A DNA stretch of 5,759 bases from DASWRT01 sp036403035 (lineage in GTDB: Bacteria; Pseudomonadota; Alphaproteobacteria; ATCC43930; CGMCC-115725): NCBI GenBank assembly GCA_036403035.1, contig DASWRT010000198.1:1-5759 (forward strand). Direction: 5' to 3'. This document shows, piece after piece, positions 1 through 5,759 of the stretch. Every line of letters begins with the position of its first letter. Positions within the stretch are counted from its first letter, which is position 1. A program made the translations under genes and the position numbers. The notes beneath the pieces were generated by a model, which saw nothing but the letters and a program-made list of their open reading frames with translations, had not been told where the DNA came from and did not search any database.

Positions 1-2
1 CG

Positions 3-428
3 GCGCCGGAAGGAACTCCGGCCCCGGCGGCTCCCCTGGCCGCGCTGCTGAAGGACGACGCCTGGTGGGAAGACCAGAACAAGGCGGAGGCTTTGCGCGA
101 TCCGCTGACGCGCCTCTGCGCGGCGTATCTGACCGGCGGCGCGGCGGGCGCCAAGGGACCGTCCGATCCCGTGGCGCGCTTCCATCTGGGCAACGGCGCG
201 CGGCTCGAACGGATCAACTGGCTCGGCAATAGCGCGCCGCGCGGCATCAAGGAATCGTACGGGATCATGGTCAATTACCTCTACGATCCCGAGACGATCG
301 AGGCGAACCACGAGGCATTCGCGCGGGACGGCGCCGTCGCGCGCTCGCCGGAGGTCGACGCGCTGCTCACGGCTCCCCCGTCCGCCGCGGCGAAGCCGAA
401 GCGCGGAGCGCAGTCCCGACAGGCATGA
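3..428 (+). CDS. Malonyl-CoA decarboxylase, C-terminal part (5' end outside window)
   Basis: This enzyme decarboxylates malonyl-CoA to acetyl-CoA and CO2 in the cytoplasm. The open frame runs from the left edge to TGA at 426-428, giving 141 residues of the C-terminal catalytic (GNAT-like) domain. The diagnostic block DPVARFHLGNGARLERINW is visible; its His (codon 183-185) matches the catalytic His of the family (His423 in human MLYCD, as I recall the numbering). It is followed by a Ser/Gly-rich stretch and MVNYLYD, then NHEAF and a short Ala/Pro/Lys/Arg-rich tail with no counterpart I recognise. A TTG at 93 could be read as a start, but family-like sequence (WWEDQNKAEALRDPL) continues upstream, so the gene is cut by the window edge. 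It is 66 bp ahead of an MFS carrier and followed by a CoA-transferase, consistent with a malonate catabolism operon. The catalytic Ser lies upstream and cannot be checked. Homologues are called mcd or matA. Confidence 0.9.
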   Translation, partial: APEGTPAPAAPLAALLKDDAWWEDQNKAEALRDPLTRLCAAYLTGGAAGAKGPSDPVARFHLGNGARLERINWLGNSAPRGIKESYGIMVNYLYDPETIEANHEAFARDGAVARSPEVDALLTAPPSAAAKPKRGAQSRQA

Positions 429-480
429 CGCGCGACCGCGGACGCCGATAACGACAAGGACCGCAGCGATCCGTAACAGA

Positions 481-486
481 GGGAGG
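481..486 (+). promoter_or_regulatory. Shine-Dalgarno site of the MFS carrier gene
   Basis: GGGAGG lies 8 nt before the ATG at 495 and fixes that start. The same hexamer at the same spacing precedes the CoA-transferase gene, which suggests similar translation rates for the two. Confidence 0.8.
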
Positions 487-494
487 AAACGGAC

Positions 495-1832
495 ATGGCG
501 ACACCATCGGTGCAAGACAGGATGCCGCGGGCGGCGACCTCGATACGGAGCCGCACGCCCCTGAACCGGCAGCAGATCATCGGCTTCTGGGCGGCGTGGG
601 CCGGCTGGATGCTCGACGGCATGGACTCGGTCATCTACGCGCTCGTGCTGGGCCCGGCGCTGACGGAGCTTCTGCCGCGCTCGGGGATAGAAGCCACGCC
701 GGCCAACATCGGCTATATCGGCTCGATCATGTTCGCCCTGTTCCTGGTGGGATGGGGCCTGTCCTTCATCTGGGGGCCGATCTCCGACAAGTTCGGCCGG
801 ACCAAGTCGCTTGCCGCGACGGTGCTGGTCTACGCGGTGTTCACCGGCGCGGCCGCTTTCGCCCCGAATGTCTGGATGCTTGCGCTCTTCCGGTTCCTCG
901 CGGGCATCGGCGTCGGCGGCGAGTGGGCCATGGCCGGCACCTACGTCGCCGAAGCCTGGCCGGAGGACCGGCGCAAGATGGGCGCCGGCTACCTGCAGAC
1001 AGGCTATTATTTCGGCTTCTTCGTCGCGGCGGCCCTGAACTACACGATCGGCGCGTCGCTCGGCTGGCGGGCGATGTTCCTGTGCGGCCTCGTCCCGGTC
1101 GTCGTTTCGATCGCGACCTTGCTCGGCGTCAAGGAGCCGGAACGCTGGGAACACCACCATCACGAGGAGGAGGTGGTTCCCCAGAAGCGGCACAACCCGT
1201 TCGCGGTGATCTTCAGCCGCCAATATATCGGGCGCACCGTCACCATGTCGGCGCTGCTGACCATCGCCATCGTCGGCCTCTGGGCCGGCGCGGTCTACGA
1301 GCCGACGGCGATCGTCTTCCTCGCCCGTCAGGCCGGGATGGAGCCGCCCATGGCCGCGAAGCTGGCGTCCTACGGCACCGCCCTGCTCTCGATCGGCACC
1401 ATTCTGGGCTGCGTCGCCGCGCCCTGGCTCGCCGAGCGGATCGGCCGGCGCTCGACGCTCGCCATCTACTATCTCGGCATGCTGGTCACGATCGTCGCGG
1501 CGTTCGGCTGGGCGTTCTACCTGCCGACCGGACGGGCGCTGCCGGTCTTCATCGCGATCCTGTTCGTCCTCGGCTTCTTCGGCGGCAACTTCGCGATCTT
1601 CAGCCTGTGGCTGCCGGAGCTGTTCGGCACGGAGGCGCGCGCCACCGCCTTCGCCTTCTGCACCTCGGTCGGCCGCTTCATTGGCGCCGGCGTCAATTTC
1701 GCTCTCGCCGCCGCCGTGGCGTCGATGGGCACGCTCGGGACACCGGTTGCGATCACCGCGATCGCCTTCGCGATCGGGCTGCTGGTCATCCCGTTCGCAC
1801 CCGAGACCCGCGGTCAGCCCCTGCCTGATTAG
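495..1832 (+). CDS. MFS transporter, metabolite:proton symporter type
   Basis: This is a 445-aa inner-membrane secondary carrier, probably 12 transmembrane helices, of the major facilitator superfamily. Helix 1 carries the acidic DGMD motif (residues 41-44). The loop 2-3 signature is GPISDKFGRTK (94-104). LFRFLAGIGVGGEW (131-144) is typical of sialate, aromatic-acid and other metabolite:H+ symporters. The second half repeats the signature as APWLAERIGRRS (309-320) and has LPELFGTEARATAFAF (373-388) and a final PETRGQPLP. The central cytoplasmic loop between helices 6 and 7 contains four His followed by three Glu (220-226). The start is set by GGGAGG 8 nt upstream. It lies between a malonyl-CoA decarboxylase and a CoA-transferase, so I infer import of malonate or a related short carboxylate. 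It is not a homologue of the MatC dicarboxylate carrier. The superfamily is near certain; the substrate is a guess from context. Confidence 0.94.
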   Translation: MATPSVQDRMPRAATSIRSRTPLNRQQIIGFWAAWAGWMLDGMDSVIYALVLGPALTELLPRSGIEATPANIGYIGSIMFALFLVGWGLSFIWGPISDKFGRTKSLAATVLVYAVFTGAAAFAPNVWMLALFRFLAGIGVGGEWAMAGTYVAEAWPEDRRKMGAGYLQTGYYFGFFVAAALNYTIGASLGWRAMFLCGLVPVVVSIATLLGVKEPERWEHHHHEEEVVPQKRHNPFAVIFSRQYIGRTVTMSALLTIAIVGLWAGAVYEPTAIVFLARQAGMEPPMAAKLASYGTALLSIGTILGCVAAPWLAERIGRRSTLAIYYLGMLVTIVAAFGWAFYLPTGRALPVFIAILFVLGFFGGNFAIFSLWLPELFGTEARATAFAFCTSVGRFIGAGVNFALAAAVASMGTLGTPVAITAIAFAIGLLVIPFAPETRGQPLPD

Positions 1833-1861
1833 ACCCCCACGCAGCCGCTCAACAAACCAAC

Positions 1862-1867
1862 GGGAGG
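1862..1867 (+). promoter_or_regulatory. Shine-Dalgarno site deciding the CoA-transferase start
   Basis: GGGAGG lies 8 nt before ATG 1876. The frame is open back to 1681, inside the carrier gene, but the upstream residues look like an out-of-frame reading of that gene. The CaiB family N-terminus (GVKVFDLTRVLAGP) begins just after 1876. Confidence 0.82.
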
Positions 1868-1875
1868 AAGCCGCC

Positions 1876-3084
1876 ATGACCGAGCCGACCGGACCGCTCA
1901 AGGGCGTCAAGGTCTTCGACCTGACCCGCGTGTTGGCGGGGCCGACCTGCGTTCAGATGCTCGCCGACCTCGGCGCCGACGTGATCAAGATCGAGAAGCC
2001 GGGATCGGGCGACGACACGCGGGCCTTCGCGCCGCCGTTCATGCCGGGGACGACGGAGAGCGCCTACTTCGTCGGCGTGAACCGCAACAAGCGTTCCGTC
2101 ACGCTGGACATCGCGAAGCCGGAAGGCCAGCGGATCGCGCGCGATCTGATCGCCCGGAGCGACATCCTGGTCGAGAACTTCAAGGTCGGCGCGCTGGCGA
2201 AATACGGCCTCGGCTACGAGCAGCTGCACGAGACGTTCCCCGGCCTGATCTACTGCTCGATCACCGGCTTCGGACAGACCGGGCCGTATGCGCCGCGTCC
2301 GGGCTACGACAGCCTGATCCAGGCGATGGGCGGCGTCATGAGCCTGACGGGCGAGCCGGACGGCCCGCCGCAGAAGGTCGGCATTCCGCTCGCCGACCTG
2401 TTCGCCGGGCTCTATGGCTGCATCGGCATCCTTGCCGCCCTGCGCCATCGCGATGCGACCGGCCGGGGACAGCAGATCGACATCGGCATGCTCGACACGC
2501 ATGTCGCCTGGCTGGCCAATCAGGGCATGAACTTCCTCGCCACCGGCGAGAACCCGCCGCGCCTCGGCAACCAGCACCCGAACATCGTGCCGTACCAGGT
2601 CTTTCCGACCGCCGACGGCTTCATGGTGCTGTCGATCGGCAACGATCCGACCTTCAAGCGCTTCTGCGACAGCTTCGGCCTGGAGCACCTGCCGAACGAC
2701 GAGCGGTTCGCGACCAACGCCGCCCGCGTGCGGAACCGTCAGCTCGTGACCGATACCCTGACGCCGGTGATGAAGACGAAGGCCACCGCCGACTGGGTGG
2801 AAAGGCTGGAAGCGCTGAAAATCGGCTGCGGCCCGATCAACACATTGCGGGAGGTGTTCGCCGATCCGCAGATCCAAGCGCGCGGCGCCGTCGTGCGGAT
2901 GCCTCATCCCGCGACCCTGGACGGGGTGACGGTGATCGCCAACCCGGTGCGCCTGTCGGAGACGCCGCCCGATTACCGTCTGCCGCCGCCTACCCTGGGA
3001 CAGCACACCGAGGAGATCCTTCGGGAGCGCCTGGGGTTGGACGAGGCCCGGCTGGCGGAGCTTCACGAGAAAGGCGTGATCTGA
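1876..3084 (+). CDS. CaiB/BaiF class III CoA-transferase, dicarboxylate (glutarate)-type
   Basis: This 402-aa cytoplasmic enzyme moves CoA from a donor thioester to a free carboxylic acid; the family forms interlocked dimers. The N-terminal signature VKVFDLTRVLAGP (11-23) is followed by DLGADVIKIEKPGSGDDTR (31-49), NRNKRSVTLD (69-78) and VENFKVGAL (99-107). The catalytic Asp is D174 in GIPLADLFAG (codon 2395-2397), aligned with Asp169 of formyl-CoA transferase. GRGQQIDIGMLD, VPYQVF and CGPINTLREVFADPQ follow, and the end is LGQHTEEILRERLG. From memory it resembles human SUGCT (succinyl-CoA:glutarate CoA-transferase) closely, including GDDTR.F.PPF, GYGQTGP-like and IVPYQ.F blocks. It lacks the Gln of formyl-CoA transferase (Leu20 here) and its Gly-rich loop. 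It is the last gene of the + operon, 43 bp after the carrier. Malonate or a similar dicarboxylate as acceptor is inferred from the decarboxylase upstream. Confidence 0.95.
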   Translation: MTEPTGPLKGVKVFDLTRVLAGPTCVQMLADLGADVIKIEKPGSGDDTRAFAPPFMPGTTESAYFVGVNRNKRSVTLDIAKPEGQRIARDLIARSDILVENFKVGALAKYGLGYEQLHETFPGLIYCSITGFGQTGPYAPRPGYDSLIQAMGGVMSLTGEPDGPPQKVGIPLADLFAGLYGCIGILAALRHRDATGRGQQIDIGMLDTHVAWLANQGMNFLATGENPPRLGNQHPNIVPYQVFPTADGFMVLSIGNDPTFKRFCDSFGLEHLPNDERFATNAARVRNRQLVTDTLTPVMKTKATADWVERLEALKIGCGPINTLREVFADPQIQARGAVVRMPHPATLDGVTVIANPVRLSETPPDYRLPPPTLGQHTEEILRERLGLDEARLAELHEKGVI

Positions 3085-3089
3085 CGTCG

Positions 3090-3103
3090 CGCCGAATTCG
3101 GCG
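3090..3103. other. 14-bp perfect palindrome after the CoA-transferase stop
   Basis: CGCCGAATTCGGCG starts 5 nt after the TGA. As RNA it can fold into a 5-bp GC stem with an AATT loop. No T-run follows on either strand, so it is at most an RNA 3'-end stabiliser or part of a Rho-dependent end. It could also be chance in GC-rich DNA. Confidence 0.35.
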
Positions 3104-3142
3104 ACCGAGGCCGCTTCGATCGTCGGACTGCAATGGGCGGAG

Positions 3143-3241
3143 AAAAAACGACGCCCGAACCGCCAAGACGCCAAGAACACCAGGATGATCTTCGGCGCGC
3201 CGCGCGCCCGGACTCCCTTGGTGCTTTGGTGGTTCGAACGT
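3143..3241 (-). terminator. Possible intrinsic terminator of the - strand gene
   Basis: Read on the - strand, the large hairpin (arms 3241-3217 and 3175-3151) begins 7 nt after the stop codon of the 251-aa gene. It is followed after 2 nt by six T residues (A6 at 3143-3148 on the + strand). Stem plus U-run is the layout of an intrinsic terminator, although the 25-bp imperfect stem and 41-nt loop are larger than usual. A 6-bp hairpin (3194-3199 with 3203-3208) sits in the loop. In the + direction there is no T-run, so it would not end the other operon this way. Confidence 0.5.
3151..3241. repeat. Imperfect inverted repeat with CCAAGA-type arms
   Basis: Arms 3151-3175 and 3217-3241 match at 19 of 25 positions as reverse complements. 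Three of the mismatches become G-U pairs when the + strand is read as RNA. The left arm contains a short tandem pattern, CGCCAAGA-CGCCAAGA-ACACCAGG, and the right arm mirrors it as CTTGGTG-CTTTGGTGG. The 41-nt middle includes a very GC-rich palindrome around 3194-3208. Intergenic elements with CCAAGACxCCAAG arms occur in many bacterial genomes as dispersed palindromic repeats, as far as I recall. This copy sits exactly between two convergent genes, a common place for such elements. No transposase is present. Confidence 0.65.
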
Positions 3242-3248
3242 CACCGGT

Positions 3249-4004
3249 TCAGTTGCGAACCGACTTCGAGAGTCCCGGTGCGCCCGCTGCCGCTGCTGGG
3301 GGTACGGTGGAGATGGAGACGGCTTGCGGCGCGGATACGGGCGGCGGCGAGCCGTTCCATAATGTCGGTCCGAGCGTTGCGACCGCAGCGCCGGCGGCAA
3401 TGCAGGTCAGGGCGATCGACACGTGCAGGAGAAGGCGCCGCATCCTTCCCGCACCGTTGCCGCCGCTTTTGCCGCGCCTCCTCCGTGCGGCGGCGCCGGG
3501 CTCGACGTGTGCGCCGTTGCGGTCGGCGGACCAGTCGTCCTCCAGCATCGCGAAGTCGGGCAAGGCGAGCAACTCGGCCGCCTCCGCGAACCAGGACGGG
3601 TCGCGTATCTCGAGCGGCGCCATCGCGAAGGACCGCATCAGCCGTCCCGCCGCCTCGCGCATCGTGTCCGGCTCGGCGGTGACGAAGACGATCGGCAGAT
3701 AGCCCTTGAAGCGCTGATCGAACCCGGCCTCGGCGAGGACGGCGCGCAGCACCCGGATCGACAGGTCCGGGCTCGCATATTCGGGCGGACACAGCGAGAT
3801 CAGGCCGATCCCGTAATCGCGGTGCAGAAGCACCGCCTCGACGAGGCATTGCTCGCCCCTTGCCGACAAGCGCCGGTCGCGCAGCACACGCCACTCGTCG
3901 CCGAGCCGGCGCGCCAGGAAGCCGATTGCCGGACCGATCTCCTGCCGGTCCCAGACCCCGTCGGCGGCCGCCGCCGCGGCGGACCGCTCACCTTGCACCA
4001 CCAT
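3249..4004 (-). CDS. Uncharacterised protein with one C-terminal transmembrane helix
   Basis: I do not recognise this 251-aa protein as a named family. Residues 1-160 look like a soluble alpha/beta domain. EWRVLRDRRL (37-46) is followed by strands CLVEAVLL and GIGLISL, a helix (83-94), and YLPIVFVTA (102-110). This order resembles nuclease-related (NERD or restriction-like) folds but without clear catalytic PD-(D/E)xK residues, so it may be a degenerate relative. A basic patch (RRRR at 174-177, then K179, R187, R189, R190) precedes a single hydrophobic helix at about 191-214, then a Pro/Ala-rich tail. By the positive-inside rule the N-terminal domain is cytoplasmic and the tail periplasmic. 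The start is ATG 4004: GAGAGG at 4011-4016 is 6 nt upstream of it, whereas the in-frame GTG at 4010 would leave no spacing. Third positions are strongly G/C, supporting this frame over the overlapping ones. It runs toward the + operon and is 222 bp from the binding-protein gene upstream. Confidence 0.78.
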   Translation of the reverse strand: MVVQGERSAAAAAADGVWDRQEIGPAIGFLARRLGDEWRVLRDRRLSARGEQCLVEAVLLHRDYGIGLISLCPPEYASPDLSIRVLRAVLAEAGFDQRFKGYLPIVFVTAEPDTMREAAGRLMRSFAMAPLEIRDPSWFAEAAELLALPDFAMLEDDWSADRNGAHVEPGAAARRRRGKSGGNGAGRMRRLLLHVSIALTCIAAGAAVATLGPTLWNGSPPPVSAPQAVSISTVPPAAAAGAPGLSKSVRN

Positions 4005-4010
4005 CGACAC

Positions 4011-4016
4011 CCTCTC
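4011..4016 (-). promoter_or_regulatory. Shine-Dalgarno site choosing ATG 4004 over GTG 4010
   Basis: On the - strand GAGAGG is followed directly by GTG TCG ATG. Only the ATG has workable spacing (6 nt), so the protein starts MVVQGERS rather than two codons earlier. Confidence 0.6.
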
Positions 4017-4226
4017 GCTACCGCTTGGGTCCGCCTCTGCCAGAGCCGCCCCACAGCGTACGGCCGACTCCTGCGCACCGGGGAGCCGGTCGTCCGGTGC
4101 CGCCGCACGGCGGAGCCGGCGGCGGGACGGGTGGACTTGTCTCGTGTAAAGTGCCGAGAGCGCGCTTAACGTTCGCTGAACCGCAGCACCCGTCCGGCTC
4201 GTCCTTTCTCATGACGCCCGATCCGC

Positions 4227-5759
4227 TCACGGCGTCAGCCATACGTCGGTGAGGTCCTGCTCAATGTAGTGGCTCGGCGTGATGTGCCAGCCCTTGAGCC
4301 GCGACGAGGTCACGACGATGCGGTTCCACCAGAGGAACGGGACAGAGTATGCCTCGGTCATCGCGCGCCGCTCGAAGTCGCGGACGATCTTCGCGCGCTG
4401 GGCGGTCCTCGTCGTCAGCGCCTGCCCGACATAGAGCGCGTCGAGGAACCGGTCGGTGGCGCCCGAGAAATTGACCGGCGAAAGATCCTTCGAAACGTAT
4501 TTCGTGAGCTGCAGCGTCGGGTCGTCGAAGTAATCGCCGGCGAAGTCGAGCGCCGCCTCGAAGTTCCCCTTCTCCAGGGAGCCCTGCCAGTCCTTCGTGT
4601 TCAGCTTCTCCTGCGTCGCGGTCACTCCGATCGCGCGCCACGCCTCGATGAGGTACTCGCCGCCCGGACCGTACGGCATCGCGATGTCGCGGTTGGTCAG
4701 CTTGATCTTGAGATCCTTCACGCCCGCCTCGGCGAGGAGCCGCTTCGCCTCGGCGCGTGCCGCGGCGATGTCGTGCGAGAACCCCGGCAGCTCGGCGAGC
4801 GACGCCTCGGGCGTTGCCATCGCGAAGCCGGGCCGCATCACGCCGCCGGCATATTTGAGGAAGGTCGTCCCGGACAGCGTCTCCGCCGCCTGCCAGCGGT
4901 CGATGGCCAGCGACAGCGCTCGCCGCACCCGCGCGTCGTCGAACGGCTTCTTCGTCGCGTTGAAGACGAGCATCAGGTCGATCAGCCATGGACTCTCGCT
5001 GACCGTCGCGCGGTCGCCGAGCGCCTCGACGATCGCGTCCCGCTCGGCGGGCGTGACGCTGCGGAACTGCGCGAGCGCACGTCCGGCCTTGATTGCGTCG
5101 ACCACCGCCTGACCGGTCATGAAGTCGGCCTGATAGCCGTCGAGGTAGGGCTTCCCCGGCAGGAAGTATTTGTCGAACCGCTTGCCGGCCCAATGCTTGC
5201 CCGGCACGTGCTCGACGAAGGTGAACGGCCCGGTGCCCATTACGTGGCTCTTCGGGTACTCCGGGTCGGTCTTCAGCTTCTGCGCGCTGTAGATGCAGTT
5301 CCAGGGCGAGGCGAAGTTCGCCAGCATCGCCGCTTCCGGCCATTTCAGCTTGAACACGACCGTCCGCTCGTCGGGCGTCTCGATCGCGGTGATGGCGGAG
5401 TAGTTGACCTGCCGCGCCGACGTCACGCCCTGCGGCGGGTGGACGATCCGCTCGTAGCTCGCCTTGACGTCGGCGGCGGTCATCTTCGTCCCGTCATGGA
5501 ACAGCACGTTGGGACGCAGCTTGAACGTGTAGGTCTGGCGGTCCGGCGAGACGGTCCAGGACTCGGCGAGATCGCCCTTCACCTCCGGATACGAGGCCGC
5601 GTCGAACTTCAGCAGCGTCGAGTAATGCGGCGCGACCGGATGCAGGAAGGCGAAGGAGATGTTGGCGTGGCAGTCGTAGTTGGCCGGCTCCGAATCGACG
5701 GCGAATTCCAGCGTGCCGCCGCGTACCGGGGTTTCGGCGGGCGGCGCCGCCACCATCTC
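4227..5759 (-). CDS. ABC transporter solute-binding protein, family 5 (5' end outside window)
   Basis: This is a periplasmic binding protein of the DppA/OppA/NikA class (SBP_bac_5), which captures peptides, nickel chelates, opines or similar solutes for an ABC importer. Numbered from the ATG at 5756, it shows RGGTLEFAVDSEP (12-24), LAESWTVSPDRQTYTFKLR (63-81), FHDGTKMTAADVKASYERI (86-104), MGTGPF (173-178) and KKPFDDARVRRALSLAIDR (269-287). These are the standard blocks of the family in order, ending at TGA 4227-4229. The frame is open to the right edge. The MVAAPPAETP segment looks like the stretch just after a signal peptide, so the true start and export signal lie beyond 5759. Permease and ATPase genes are not in the window; they could only lie upstream of it or elsewhere. 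The ligand cannot be told from sequence. No strong intrinsic terminator is visible downstream. Confidence 0.93.
   Translation of the reverse strand, partial: EMVAAPPAETPVRGGTLEFAVDSEPANYDCHANISFAFLHPVAPHYSTLLKFDAASYPEVKGDLAESWTVSPDRQTYTFKLRPNVLFHDGTKMTAADVKASYERIVHPPQGVTSARQVNYSAITAIETPDERTVVFKLKWPEAAMLANFASPWNCIYSAQKLKTDPEYPKSHVMGTGPFTFVEHVPGKHWAGKRFDKYFLPGKPYLDGYQADFMTGQAVVDAIKAGRALAQFRSVTPAERDAIVEALGDRATVSESPWLIDLMLVFNATKKPFDDARVRRALSLAIDRWQAAETLSGTTFLKYAGGVMRPGFAMATPEASLAELPGFSHDIAAARAEAKRLLAEAGVKDLKIKLTNRDIAMPYGPGGEYLIEAWRAIGVTATQEKLNTKDWQGSLEKGNFEAALDFAGDYFDDPTLQLTKYVSKDLSPVNFSGATDRFLDALYVGQALTTRTAQRAKIVRDFERRAMTEAYSVPFLWWNRIVVTSSRLKGWHITPSHYIEQDLTDVWLTP

Noticed and set aside
93..95. 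TTG as the start of the malonyl-CoA decarboxylase frame
   Set aside because: The frame and family-like sequence continue upstream to the window edge, so the gene is truncated rather than short.
596..1828. Long + strand open frame inside the MFS gene in another frame
   Set aside because: The product is Arg-rich and motif-free, as expected from a shifted frame of GC-rich coding DNA.
1849..3180. Long - strand open frame opposite the CoA-transferase
   Set aside because: It is the antisense shadow of a clearly recognisable CaiB-family gene; the product is Arg/His/Val-rich low-quality sequence without family blocks or a good ribosome site.
3156..3183. CCAAGA repeats as a CRISPR or tandem array
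   Set aside because: Only two to three degenerate 8-9 nt units with no spacers; they are one arm of an inverted repeat.
3423..4169. + strand open frame overlapping the 251-aa - strand gene
   Set aside because: The - strand frame has better G/C third-position bias, a Shine-Dalgarno site and a plausible transmembrane helix; this one shows none of these.
4180..4226. Intrinsic terminator after the solute-binding protein gene
   Set aside because: Only a weak GAGCC/GGTTC pairing is possible on the - strand and no T-run follows.
4261..5343. Second - strand frame inside the solute-binding protein gene
   Set aside because: Arg/Gly-rich shadow of the SBP family 5 frame, with none of its motifs.

Overview
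The window is GC-rich DNA, densely coding with strong G/C bias at third codon positions. GGGAGG-type ribosome binding sites and the gene content (malonyl-CoA decarboxylase, a CaiB/BaiF CoA-transferase, a family 5 solute-binding protein) fit an alphaproteobacterium such as a Rhodospirillales or Hyphomicrobiales member. That placement is inferred from style and gene families; no marker gene is present.

Left half, + strand (1-3084). Three genes run in the same direction with short gaps (66 and 43 bp): the 3' end of a malonyl-CoA decarboxylase gene, a complete 445-aa MFS proton-symporter-type carrier, and a complete 402-aa class III (CaiB/BaiF) CoA-transferase that resembles dicarboxylate-using enzymes such as succinyl-CoA:glutarate CoA-transferase. 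The second and third genes carry almost identical Shine-Dalgarno sites (GGGAGG, 8 nt from ATG). Together they read as an uptake, CoA-activation and decarboxylation module for malonate or a close relative. The carrier would import the acid, the transferase would load CoA from a donor thioester, and the decarboxylase would release CO2 and acetyl-CoA. The enzyme families are clear; the substrate is inferred.

Middle (3085-3248). The + operon converges with a - strand gene. The junction holds a small perfect palindrome just after the transferase stop. It also holds a large imperfect inverted repeat whose arms carry CCAAGA-type repeats. Read on the - strand, this hairpin is followed at once by six T residues, so it may end the facing gene.

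Right half, - strand (3249-5759). A 251-aa protein of unknown function has a soluble N-terminal domain, a basic patch, one predicted transmembrane helix and a short Pro/Ala-rich tail. After a 222-bp gap lies a solute-binding protein of the peptide/nickel/opine ABC transporter class (SBP family 5). Its 5' end, including the signal peptide, lies beyond the window. I see no RNA gene, CRISPR array, insertion sequence or phage gene.
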